A stretch of 64,000 nucleotides of DNA from positions 4,892,514 through 4,956,513 of the forward strand of contig NC_018396.1 of assembly GCF_000208865.1 (NCBI RefSeq). Reading direction: 5' to 3'. Position numbers and translations under genes: made by a program. The number at the start of each line of letters is the position of its first letter. Positions within the stretch are counted from its first letter, which is position 1. This DNA is from Neospora caninum Liverpool (lineage: Eukaryota; Apicomplexa; Conoidasida; Eucoccidiorida; Sarcocystidae). Below are positions 33,901-45,400 of this stretch, piece after piece. The notes beneath the pieces were generated by a model. That model searched no databases. It saw nothing but the letters and a program-made list of their open reading frames with translations, and had not been told where the DNA came from.

Positions 33901-36900
33901 ATATAAATGTACAACACAAGTATAAAAGCGCAGATGCATAGAGCGAGCGAAGGTACGTGGACCGGTGCACGGCGATGTCACGAGCAGGTAGAATGAAGGC
34001 GGGGTGCGCCCGAAAGCGTGGGCTCACGAACCTGCAGCGCCTTTGCTTCTCGAGTGTCGAAAGGGTTGATATCGGAAAGAGTGAGGAGGCTCGCCAGAAC
34101 CAGCAACTGAAGCATTCGCTTCGCTTTCCTGCAGCGAAGTCAGCGCATGACCCCAGAAGGCGAACCGTGGCAAGACAACGCAGCGCATGTCTCGCTCATT
34201 TCATCTTTGTGTGTCGCCGTGTGGTTTCGCGTTTCCGCCTCGCGCGCGACTGTCGAGACACTCGCCACGCTCTTACTTGGCTCTGCCGACTTCCTGGTAC
34301 TGGCGAAACGCCTCTGAGAAGTCGATCAGCGAGAGGGTCCACCTCTTCTCGGCCATGTGGATCTTTCCGGTGATCTCGCGCACAACGGCGACATTCTTCG
34401 GATCCGCAATGCCCGCAGAAAGGAACTTGCTCGCCTCCGTCGCGAGGCGACGCAGCCGCTGAAAATTCTTCTGGTGCATGCAGATGGCGCTCTCCAGGGC
34501 GTAAAACTCCAGAATCTGGCCACTCGGCATCTCCTCGCCGTCTGCAGCCCCAGCCGATGCAAACGACGAGGAGGAGGGAGAGACGGAGCAGGACGGAGAG
34601 GAAGGGAAGAGTGAACCCTTTGATGCGGAGAGACTTGCCAAGTCAGAGACGTCGAGAGGCGGCAAACGTGCTTCACGGCGAACGTCAGCGAGGAGAGTTG
34701 TGGCCTGGAAGCGAAGACGAGAGAAAAGAGACAAAGGAGAGAGAAGACGAAAGAATGAAAGACGAGAGAAGATGTGAAAAACGGCACGTTCTCAAGTCAG
34801 AAACGAGGAAGCGAAGGAGAACCCTCCAGAGGGATCTTTCGCGAGGATTGAAACTGATGCAGGACTGGCAGGGAACGCGTTAACTCCAGAGGTGCCTGTT
34901 TCCTTTGAGGCGATAGCGACAGACACAAGAGACTCACAGCAAGGGGGAAAACCTGCTCACGTGAGAAGGAAACGAGACGAGGAAAGGAAACGGAAGGAGA
35001 GCATGAGCACCATACGGGACCGGAAACTGAGAGGAAGAGCCACAGAACGAAGAGGTGGAAGGCACACGCTAGAGAAAAAAAACGGAGAGAAATCGAACGT
35101 TACGGCTTCGCACATCGCCGAAGCAGAAGCAAGGGAAAGAAAGAGAAAAGGAAAGCGACAAAGCAAAAACGAGAAGACACCGACGAAGACAGGGCTCCCG
35201 GGAGATGGGAAACAGAGGGGAGAAAGCAGCAAGAACTGGGAAGACGCAAGCAACGGTCCTTCGCAACCTACCTTTGTGTACTCGCCCTGGTGTATGTACA
35301 GCCGAATGATGCGGCTGCATGTGCGGAACCAAAGACGCTAGTCAGAAATCGCAGCAGCATAAACGCATTAAATTTCCAACGCGAACAGAGCAAAACACGC
35401 CGGTAAAACGAAGGGTTCGAAGAGCCATACGCGACGTGCACGAATCAGGGACTTGCCTGTCTCTTTCGTTGCTGTCCCATGTCCTTTCTTGTTTTCCATT
35501 ACATCTCCCGACCCTTGCGAATCTTTCGCCTTCTGCCTTACCCTGTTCGCTTTTTCTCTCTCTTTTTGCCCGGTTTTTGCCTCGCCTTCGCGTTTCGGCC
35601 CTTCCTTGAACCCCGTTTGCCTCATTTTGTGTTTCTCCCTATCCGTTTCTCGCGCATGTTCTGTTTTCCGGTCATTCTCCTCCTTCGTTCCGCTCGGTTT
35701 CAGTCTTTTCTTACCTTAACGCGATGCTCTTGCAAAGCGTCGAGCGTCAGTTTGAAGATTGTCTCGAGAGTCGCCATGGTTCTGGTGTGAAGAGAAGCGG
35801 CGCCGCCTCCGCAGTCGCCACGCGCCCCTGGCGAGTCTCCGCCTCGGGCGTTCCTCTCTCCGTCCCTTCCGCCTGTCTCCGTCCGTCCTTCTCTGTCCAC
35901 ACGCCCGAAACCAGACGACGGCGAAGCTTCAACGAGATCTGCGCTCAATGCCTCGAGGACGGCGTTGATGGCATCAGAAGTTTCGTTTCGCGTCACATGC
36001 CGCATGAGAGGAAGGAGGCGGGCGTACGCCGAGGCTGCACTGTCGAACTCCCCTGCAAAAAACCACAACGAGAAGATGCAAAGTAGAGACGAGATGCGAC
36101 AGGGACGAAGCGAGGGAGGTGGAGGAGACACCGAACGAGAAGATGCAGGGAAAAGAGAAATGGAAGTGCGAAAGCATCCCTCCAGAGAACGAGAGGGGAT
36201 ACGAACGGAGAGAGGACCGAGGCGGGGAAGAAAACCGAAGCGGCAACAAACTTTCCGGGAGAAAAGGACTGACGAACACCACAAAAACAAGAGGAAGTAT
36301 CCGGTGGACTGAACGAACCGCACACCTGAGCACAACTCGCATTTGGAGAAAAGGAAAGCGAAACCGAACTGTGTCGACGCGGGTTGGGTGTGAAGTTCGT
36401 TCCTTGTCCCCTTCTGTCTCTTTTTGTTCTTGTTGCCACTCTCAACTGCAGTCCTTCCCTTGTCGCTTGTATCGCTTCTTTCACCCGACACCCTCGACGC
36501 GCACCCGAGCTCGTCCTGCACAGCTCCAGTCGCGCCGTTCGCTGCTCCCGCACAGTCCCGGAGCAACGATTTTTTGTCCAACTAAAGTTTTTTTCGAAAT
36601 TGTTTTCAGTGTTAATATAAAATGTGTTTTGTTTCTTGTAGTCCTCCACGTTTTGCGTTTTTGTGGCGTGGTTTCCGATTCCTTGCGTCTCGCGAAACTC
36701 ACGGAGCTCTGCGTGGATGAGGACTACATTGAGGAGAGCCCGGAATCGCCACGTACTCGTCGCTGACTGTGCTTCCTCCTTCTCGACAACGGACTGATAC
36801 AGCCTCAGCGCCTGAGACGAAAACACGCGAAAAGCAGCGGAGCAACGGGGCGTCTTCCCCACAGATGCTGTCTCCTGTCGCTCCGGGCCATACCCCGACG

Positions 36901-37278
36901 ACGCCGTAGGGTAGAGAGACACTTCTGTGGAAGGAGACACCGATGAGATGCTGCACGAGAGAAACGCGAGGAGAGGAAAAAAACGCGAACGCGCAAGCGA
37001 AACGTCTCACGCAAAGCAGAAAAGAAGGAAATAGACAAAAGAGACTAGGGACACTGAACAGGAATCCTGAGAAAGAAAGAGGAAGAGAGCACAAGCGCCA
37101 AAGAAGGAAAGAGAGGAGAAAACAGGCGTACAGCTCGAGGATTCGTGTGGCGTATGTCCTGAGCCTCGTAGAAGGCATTCTCCATGAGGATTGATTCTTC
37201 ATCTTCTCCATCGTCTCCGTACTGTTCGCCGTCGCTCTCATATTCGAACTGAATATCGTCCTCGGCGTAGTCCGACAT
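30533..37278 (-). CDS. CSN2: COP9 signalosome complex subunit 2, 11 exons
   Basis: A PCI-domain scaffold subunit of the COP9 signalosome, the complex that removes NEDD8 from cullin ubiquitin ligases. Exons: complement(30533..30676, 31233..31289, 32437..32548, 33145..33224, 33350..33424, 34032..34128, 34277..34704, 35272..35337, 35715..36052, 36703..36811, 37132..37278), about 550 residues with every phase consistent. The N-terminus is acidic and Tyr-rich (MSDYAEDDIQFEYESD), as in CSN2 rather than proteasomal Rpn6. Further matches: LWFRTCSRIIRLYIHQGEY; CMHQKNFQRLRRL; DINPFDTREAKAL; FVEDLLGNIR; LREELHAQTAKEVRSTIARALAEGRISGEID (the winged helix of the PCI domain, split over exons 9 and 10); and a C-terminal helix ALTRQLNQLPYR. 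Ser-rich inserts in exons 3 and 5 explain the extra length over the usual 440. The start of the last exon is the least certain border. Confidence 0.9.
30798..30971. repeat. Two (TA)n runs in CSN2 intron 10
   Basis: TA runs at about 30798-30823 and 30940-30971, inside 30677-31232. Confidence 0.9.
32095..32350. repeat. CT-rich tandem repeat in CSN2 intron 9
   Basis: Imperfect units of about 28-30 bases (AACTCTCTCTTTCTCTCT..CTTCTGCGT), repeated seven or eight times with TGCGTA, TGCTCA or TGTGCA variants. It lies in the intron between 31290 and 32436. Confidence 0.8.
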
Positions 37279-38884
37279 TGTCGCAGAGAAGCAAAGACAG
37301 CGCAGCCTGACGCGCTACCAACTTTGTCTCGACCCCGCCAGAAAAGAGATTGCAAACGGAGAAAAAATGTAGCGAAGGGGAGAGATAGAAAAGACAAGAG
37401 ACAGGAGAGATCATGAGAGACAGGAGAGATAGGAGACAGGAGAGATAAAAAGAGATAGAACCGAAAAGGGTTGTAGAGATCGGAGAGACGAGACGCAAGA
37501 CGCAGGAGGCAGTCGCGATAAACGGGAAAGACGCGCAAGAGTAAAGAAATCGGGAGAGGCAAAGAAGTGACAGAGAAGAGAAAGGAAGGCTACAAGCGAG
37601 AGCACGAAGAAGAAATCAAACAAATGTGGCGTGGCGAACGAAGAAGAAAAGAAAGAAAAGAAAGGAAGCGAACGGGAGAGGAGGAACGGACTTGGTGAAG
37701 AGGCAGAAAAACAGTTCGAAATTCGGCTCCTCTTCTTCTCCACACCAGGACATCTACATCTGTACACCTTTGTATATCTATACAATTATTTATATATACA
37801 AATGTATATGACTCTGCAGGAGTATATGTTTGATTATGCAATACGCATATATATGTAGATAGAGGAATGTGCGACATGGAAGAGTTTAGAGAACAGCCGG
37901 AGGAGAGGGTAGCCGGCCGCGGAACGCAGAAGAAACCGGCGCTAAGGTCATTTTAGAGAAAAAAGTTTAATTCGTTCCGCCGAGGTCTTGTGTTTCTCGA
38001 GATCGCCGATGCGCGCACTTTCTGGCAGGGAGACACGTGTCGTTTTCTGACCCTTGCTGGCGCAGCAATGACCGGCGCTTCTTCTCTTCAAAGGAAAAGG
38101 CTGGTTGTCGATTTTGTTTTCTCTTTCCATCGCCGCTGATCGAACTGTCTAGACACACGGCGAGAGCGCGGTCGTTTCGTCGTTGATTCCCTCGACTTTG
38201 CGCCTGCATGCACAGGGGACCTTTGTCAGCCTGTGCGCGAACACTCTTTTGGTTCTTGTCCTGTTCCGCAGCCTGCGGCGGCCCTCTCCCCTCAGCCCCA
38301 AAACAAAAACGCGGAACTGCAAAAATCCTTCTTTCGCCTTGTCCACACAGGAGAGGCAAGTTTCAGCAGCTTTTCTTCTGCAACTGCGGTGTCCCAAAGC
38401 GTGCACACTTGCACACTCAGAGAAAGAATAAAACGGAATTCTGGTGTGCCGATCCCCTCTACAACAGGAAATTACAGTTCCGCAGCGCTTGTGCAGGACT
38501 CGAACATGATACACAGCGGCATGCAACTACAGAAAAACCTCTTCCTTTGTTCATAGATAGGTTCAATCAATAGACACAAAAATCTCACAGCGCACTTAAC
38601 TCCGTGTATATATCCATGTACCTATCCACAAATGTGTATGTATATATGTGTACGTTTATATATATATATATATATATATATGTGTAGATAGAGAAGAGAT
38701 TAGAGAAACATTCAGATAGAGAAAAGATGAGGGAAGCATACAGATAGAGAAACGCTGAGCTACAAACAGGGACAGAGTTGCACTGGAAGGCAGTAAAAAG
38801 GGTGAGGCGAGAAGGTGTCCTCTCCTTATTCAACAGACAAATGGATGCTCCAGCTGCCTTTCTTTGTCTCTTTGTCTTCCTCCC

Positions 38885-39312
38885 TAACTTTCTCTCTCTC
38901 TTGTTCTCTGTCGTACTCTTCCTCGTTCCCCCCCCCCCCCCCCCCCCCTTTTTGATCCTTTCTCTCTCTCTTACTCTCTGTGGCAGTCTTCCTCGTTTCC
39001 CCCCTTTTCATCCTTTCTCTCTCTCTTGTGTTGTATGGTACTCTGCCTCTTCTCCCCTCGTTTGATCCTGTCTCTCTCTCTTACTCACTGTGGTAGTCTT
39101 CCTCTTTCCCCCCTGTTTTGATCCTTTCTCTCTCTCTTACTCTCTGTGGCAGTCTTCCTTTTTCCCCCCCGTTTTGATCCTTTCTCTTTCTCTTGTTCTG
39201 TGTGGTACTCTTCCTCGTTCCCCCCTTTTTCATCCTTTCTCTCTCTCTTGTGCTGTATGGTACTCTGCCTCTTCTCCCCTCGTTTGATCCTGTCTCTCTC
39301 TTGTTCTCTCTT
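38885..39312. repeat. Tandem CT-rich minisatellite, ~57-bp units, with poly-C
   Basis: About eight degenerate copies of a unit reading TTTCTCTCTCTC..CTCTGTGG..TCTTCCTC..CCCC..TTTGATCC. One copy has its C-run expanded to 21 C (38928-38948). Confidence 0.85.
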
Positions 39313-39806
39313 TCTCTTTCTTCATCGCTTTTTCTTCATTGCTCTTTCTTCATTGCTCTTTCTTCGTTGATCCTTCATTCTATCTGTAGGCGGCGCTCAA
39401 ACGACGAGAACTCGTGCCTCTCCTCAGACCCTGTGTTTTGACGGACCTCTTCGTCCTGCCGATGTGCACGAACCAGCGAAGGAACTCGGAAACGCATGCA
39501 CAGGCGCCAAGCAGAGAGAACTGCTTACAGTTTACGGTTTTCCTAACGACTGAGAGGGAAGCGGACGGAAGTTCCAGTCGGACACTGAAGTTCAAGAAGG
39601 CTTCAGGCTGATTGGGGCGTTGCGTTGAATTTTAGCGGATGTGCTGAGTTTGTACTGCTCTAAACATAAGAAGCAAAAGGAGACTGGACGCGATTCGTCC
39701 AGTTCCCTCGAAGTTTCTCGTTAGATCAGAATGCTGTCTGTGTCATCTTTCAACTGGAAAGGACGCACCCAGCTCTTTGGTGCGTGTAGGAACGACAAGC
39801 CTGCTA

Positions 39807-39954
39807 GAAAGCCAACGCGTCTGCCTCAACGGCACAACTCCCTCTCTTAATCTCTCTCTCATACTCTTTCTCTCCTATAAAAGAAAGCCAACGCGTCTGC
39901 CTCAACGGCACAACTCCCTCTCTTAATCTCTCTCTCATACTCTTTCTCTCCTAT
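39807..39954. repeat. 72-bp direct tandem duplication
   Basis: Positions 39807-39878 and 39883-39954 are identical over 72 bases, separated by four bases (AAAA-type junction). Each begins GAAAGCCAACGCGTCTGC. The perfect identity implies a recent event. Confidence 0.95.
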
Positions 39955-40062
39955 CCTCTCCCTCTTATAATTTCTCTATTATTGTTCCTCTCGTAACAGC
40001 TCTCTCTTATTCTTTGTCTCATACTCTTTCTCTCCTAACCTCTCTCTCCTATTCTTTGTGTC

Positions 40063-40300
40063 TTACTCTTTCTGTCCTACTCTCTCTCTCTTACCCTTTC
40101 TCTCCTACTCTCTCTCTCTTACCCTTTCTCTCCTACTCTCTCTCTCTTACCCTTTCTCTCCTACTCTCTCTCTCTTACCCTTTCTGTCCTACTCTCTCTC
40201 TCTTACCCTTTCTCTCCTACTCTCTCTCTCTTACCCTTTCTCTCCTACTCTCTCTCTCTTACCCTTTCTGTCCTACTCTCTCTCTTATCCTTTCTCTCCT
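40063..40300. repeat. 28-bp CT-rich tandem array
   Basis: About eight copies of a 28-base unit (TCTCTCTCTCTTACCCTTTC then TCTCCTAC) with CTGTCC variants, followed by more CT-rich degenerate sequence to about 40610. Confidence 0.9.
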
Positions 40301-42464
40301 ACTCTCTCTCTTTTATTCTTTCTGTCTTAATCTCTCTCTCTTACTCTTTCTCTTCTAATCCCTCTCTCTTACTCTTTCTCTCCTAATCCCTCTCTCTTAC
40401 TCTTTCTCTCCCTTACTGTGTCTCTCTTGTCCTCTCTCTCCGTTTGATTACCTCTCCCTTTCTCCCTCCTCTGTCTCTTTCTTCTCTCTCTCTTCCTCTG
40501 TCTCTTTCTTCTCTCTCTCTTCCTCTGTCTCTCTTCCTCTGTCTCTTTCTTCTCTCTCTCTTCCTCTGTCTCTCTTCCTCTGTCTCTTTCTTCTCTCTTA
40601 ATCTCCCTCGGTTGCGATCTCTCTCACTTTCGAACTGTATATACACCCTGGGGGAGCGCGCGCGAGACCAGCCCGGGTTGTTCTGCAGAGTTCGAAAGCG
40701 GCAGCGAGAGGCTGTCATTCCCGATTTAGAAAAACATCCTTTCTTGTGCGTCTCCGCCTTTCTCATTCACGAGATACACCAACTTTCTGGTCGGCGGGGG
40801 CGGATCCAGCACACATGCAACGCTTTTGAGGCGAAGACGCATGCTGGGAAGGCACATGCCGGCTAGCGGGAGGTCTCGAAAAGCCGGAGATCTTCGCGAG
40901 GCTCTTTCTGCGAAGTGCGGAGCCTCTTCCTTTAAAAGGTTCTGCCATGTTCTCCCTCCTTCACAAATTTCCAGCACGACTGCTCAGCTTTTAGCGGGCA
41001 TTTGTTGAAAGAATCGTCTCGTTCTCTCTCTCTTCGCTTCGGGGGCGCTAGACATCTGCGCAGCGTTTCGAGCGAAAGGAGAGAGGCGCGCCAGGAAAAG
41101 CGCCAGGAAAAGCGTTTTCTTTTTGATAGTTTCCCCCCTTATTCGCTCCCGAAAACAGGAACATCGCCTATTTTCCCATTTCTTCCTTCTGACGAGGTCG
41201 ACTGGCGCCGAGCTCCTCAGAGGTCGATCGAGAGCGTGCATGCGGACAGCTTAGCGGCGGTGGCTTTCTCGCCTCTTTCGCGAAATGCCGAGGCGGCGGA
41301 GGTCTGTGGAGTGTCTTTGTGGAAAAGAGACTGGACCGCAAACAGAGAGAGAGCGAGAGAAGGATAAACGAAGACCAGTTCGAATCGGAAGCACATCCCC
41401 TTTCAACGAGCTCGGAGACAACAACCTCCAAGAAAAAACTGGGAGCGGAACAGGACCCGACCCGTCTTGCTCGATACGTTTCTCCCTGACACACGGATCG
41501 AGAACGGAAAGCGAGAAACACTCTGTTTGTTTCCAAGGATTCTGCCAAGTGCATTTCGGAGAGGAGCGGATCGAGGCGGAGCAGCTGTGGAGATTTAGGA
41601 TTTTCTTCTCTCGAGGTCCAGCTGTGTCTTGTGGGTCAGCGGTCGAGTCTCAGCAACACAGACGTGTGGTCTTTTCTCTTTTGCGTCTCAAAGATCTCCT
41701 TCTCGTTTCATCTACTTCTGTTCCCGCTGTACTCATTCGGCGTGGTCTCTTCTTTCTCTCTTCTTTCTCTCGTCTTTCGTCTTTCTCTCTTCTTTTGCAT
41801 CTGCTCCTTCTCCTGTGTGCTTGCTCTTCCCTCTTCTTGTTTTCGCCTGGCGCGTTTTTCTTCTCGCCTTCTCTCCCTTTCCTTCCTCGCTGGTGCGCAG
41901 TGAGCTGCGGAGGCACCATATGCAAACAGAACGAGAACTCCGGAAAGGAATTTCCTCTCCTCCCCTTCCTTTCTCTGTCATCCCTCACGTTCCCCGACTC
42001 TCCGTTCTTCTCCGCGGTTTCTTCGTTTTTTTTCTCCTGTTTGCCGTCGTCCTCTTTCATTTTCCGCGTCTCGGTCACAACAGGAATCTTCGGAGGAAGA
42101 GCCTTCGCGTTTCCCCCTCTGGATCCTGCCTGCCGGCCTTCCTGAAGGGGAGGCAGCGGCGTCGCCGTTGCCCAGCCGAGGCGCCGATCCTTCCTTCCGA
42201 AGGTGGAGACGGGGATTCCGTGATGCTTTCTGAAGAACTCGGGTTTCCGGAAGAACGCGATCAGCCGTGTGAGAGGTCCCTCGGTATCTCCTGTCTCTTC
42301 TTTTTGCATAATCTGTGCCTTGTCGCGATCGAGAGAAGAACCGCGCGACAGGCGCAACAACAATGTAGTGAAGGTCTGAGAGAGGAAGCGAGAGAGAGGA
42401 AGATAGAGAGCGGAGGAGAGCGAGAGAAAGAGAGAGAGAGGAGGCAGATTGAAGAAGCGACAGC

Positions 42465-45400
42465 ATGCAGACTTTTAAGCAGTTCTGTTCGAACTGGGTG
42501 ACTCCGGCCCTCCAGTTCGGACAGAGACAGTACGTGATCAACAATCGCACGCTGAGAGAAGAGAGACAGATTTCCGAAGGTGAGCGCGAAAGGAGCAAAA
42601 ACGACGCACGTGCTGATAGGTCGCGAGAGAGCGGAAGCGGCGATGATGCATCCAGATTTCTGGAACCAGCGAGCGGGCGGCAAAATCCAGTTCTCAAGTT
42701 CGAAAGGCGGCGGGGTGGTTCTGCTGCCGAACACGCAGGACCGAACCGGAGACACAGGGAAAGACAGAAACGGAGACACAGGGAAAGACAGAAACGGGGT
42801 ACAGCTGGTCTCTTTCTCTCTACCTAGACACTGCTCAGTCGCTCTCGACTGTCTTTACAGGTGGATTCGGCTTTGTCTCCTGTGTGCGAGATGTCTCCTC
42901 TGGAGAGACATTCGCCTTGAAGCGCATTTTATGCCAAGAAAAAGAGCGCTACCGGCTGGCCCGTGCAGAAGCGAAACTCATGGTGAGTCTTGCGTCTCGT
43001 CGCCTTTCTCAGCCAAGTGCCTCAGTCGTTTGCATGCACGCTCTAATCCCTAAGTTTGTAAATCTCTATTCATGTATATATGTATATGTATGTATACTTC
43101 TGAACGTGTGCGTGTGTATGGATCTGTAGGTGTGCACCTTTGTGTATTTGGAGGCATACGTTCGTGAACTGTGTACTTTCGTAACGCACTGCTGTCTTTT
43201 TGCGTCACCCAGACTCCGCGAGGCAGGCCTTTCACATTTTCCGTGTCTGCTTCGCTTCTCGGTAACAACGTTTCGTGGCGCACGTTTTTTTTCGCACCTC
43301 CTCAGGAGTCTCTGCCTCCACATCCGAACATTGTCGGCTTCTTCGGCGCCGCTGTGGAGACGATTGCGGCCACGGCCACGACGGGCTCTGCTCGCGAGGT
43401 CCTTCTGCTTCTTGAGCTTTGCGAAGGCGGTCATTTGCTCGATCTTCTCGACAGACATCGCGGCTCTCTCAAAGAAGAGTGGATCCTCCACATCATCAAG
43501 GAAATCACCGCGTACGGCGGCCTCCGATTCCAGCTCTCCCCGTCGCTCTGCCCCTGTTTCTCTTTCTGGCGTTTTCTCTTCCTCCTTCTCTCTCTGTTTC
43601 TCTCTCTGTCTCTCGCCTTTCCCTTTTTCTTTCTCTCGTCCTTTCTCTTTTTCTTTCTCTCGTCCTTCCTCATTCTCCTTCTTTCCTTCTCTGATTCTGT
43701 CTGTGTCTCACTCTGTCTCTCGCCTTTCCCTTTATATCTGTCGCGCGCTCTTCACTCCTGTCTTTCTTCGTCTCGCCTTCTGTCTCCAGTCGTGTCTGGC
43801 TGCGGGGGCGGTTTCCGCTGTCCAGCCTCGGGCCTCGTGCTTCGTCTTGCCTGTCTGTGCTTCAGCGGTCTCGCGCATCTTCACTCACAGCCACTGCCTG
43901 TTGCACACCGCGACCTGAAGATCGAGAACGTGCTCTGCTGTCCGCGCGCCTCGTCCGACCGACGCGGCGACAGACAAGACAAGCGGGAAGACAAACGAGA
44001 AGACAATCGAGACGCCGGAACCGGAGAGAGAAGCGGGGAATCTGTGGAAGGCGCGACGCCGCTCGACTTCTGTTTCAAGCTGTGCGACTTCGGAAGCAGC
44101 CATACACGCCAAGTCGATACAGCGCACTGCTCTCGCGAAGAGCTCCTCAGAACAGAGGACGAGATCGAACGCAACACCACTCTCATGTACCGGTAATGCA
44201 TCTAGAAAAGAAAAAACTGATCCTGGCATCATGCTCGCCAATGTCGAAGCACGCCTCATGTACACACACATTCGTATATATCGGTATACATAAATATATC
44301 TATACATATGCTTTTGTGGGCTTCTCACAGAGGTACACAGAGCGACTCATCTAAATGGGAGAAGGGAGGTGTTTTTTTTTTGCACGTAACTCCGTCAGCA
44401 GTGGCGAAGAGTGTCCGGAAGGAGAAGAGAGGGAGAGAATGCGGGGACAGGGAAACAGAAAAATTTGAGAAAGTGATGTTGCTGTTACAGGCCTCCTGAG
44501 ATGGTGGACGTTTACCGCCGCTTCCTCATAGGACCGCAAGTGGATATGTGGGTAAGTTGCTGCGGAAATCCTCTCTCGTCCATCTCTCGCTCCTTTTATA
44601 ACATTGTTGGATTCTGTTCTGCCGATCTACAGACTCGATCTACCTAGCTTACGCATCTCTCCAATCTGTGTGGCGCATCTATGTAGCCATCGGATCTGAC
44701 TCTCCTACTCCATCTAACTCTATCCCCCTTATCTGGCGAGCTATCGTGTCTATCTAACGCGTTCATGTCACTGGACGTTTTTTTGTCTAGGTGGAGACGC
44801 TTAAGTGTGCACGTCCTGCTTCCCGCTTCACTCCTCTTGCGTGCCTGTATCCATAGACAGGCAGACAGATATCGATATTTGCATTTTTCCTCTAGGTCGA
44901 CCGGATGCAGCGACGCATTCAGAGGTGCCTGTCCGTACGGAATGTTTGGTCTCCCTCTTCCCTCCTGTTGCGTCAACGTTTTTCCGTCAAAACTCGCGAA
45001 GGCTTTGAGCTTTCCGTGTTTTTGCGTCTGCCTCTTCGTTCTCTCCTTCAGATGCTCGGGTGTATTCTTTACACGCTTTGCTTCTACCGTCACCCTTTTC
45101 AAGAAGAGTCTTCGCTTGCGATTGCGAACGCGAACTACACAGTCCCAGACAACGAGTAGGCGTCCGTGCGTTTTCTTCCGTGTCCGTTCCCCGTGTGTCT
45201 CCACACATCCTGTTTGTCTGTTTCCCTTGCCATTCTCTGTCTTGTGTCTTCTCGCGTGCGCGCTTGTTCTGTTGTCCTCTGTGCTCGTCGCGTGTGCGAA
45301 CCCGCTCGTTATTCTGCGCGGCTCCTCGCGACCGTCCACTGCATCCCGCCGCGGTTTCGGTGTTTTCCTCCTGCGTTTCACGCCTCCGCTTTTCGGTTTG

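Larger units (their letters stand above)
37279..42464. promoter_or_regulatory. Long divergent spacer between CSN2 and NAK kinase
   Basis: 5.2 kb without a supported coding gene. It should contain the two 5' untranslated regions and promoters. Internally: TA run at about 38655-38682; tandem CT-rich arrays at 38885-39312 and 40063-40300; a 72-bp direct duplication at 39807-39954; and a less repetitive part at 37950-38560 and 40640-42460. Open frames of 80-290 codons occur, but they overlap on several frames, lack family similarity and show no exon logic. A noncoding transcript or an unrecognised small gene cannot be excluded. Confidence 0.45.

Noticed and set aside
30533..37278. Proteasome subunit Rpn6 instead of CSN2
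   Set aside because: The acidic Tyr-rich N-terminus, the INPFDTREAK motif and the short C-terminal helix fit CSN2; Rpn6 lacks these.
37950..39720. Possible nuclear copies of mitochondrial DNA or a transposon fragment
   Set aside because: I looked for recognisable cytochrome or mitochondrial rRNA pieces and for terminal repeats or a reverse transcriptase/transposase and saw none. A similarity search would settle it.
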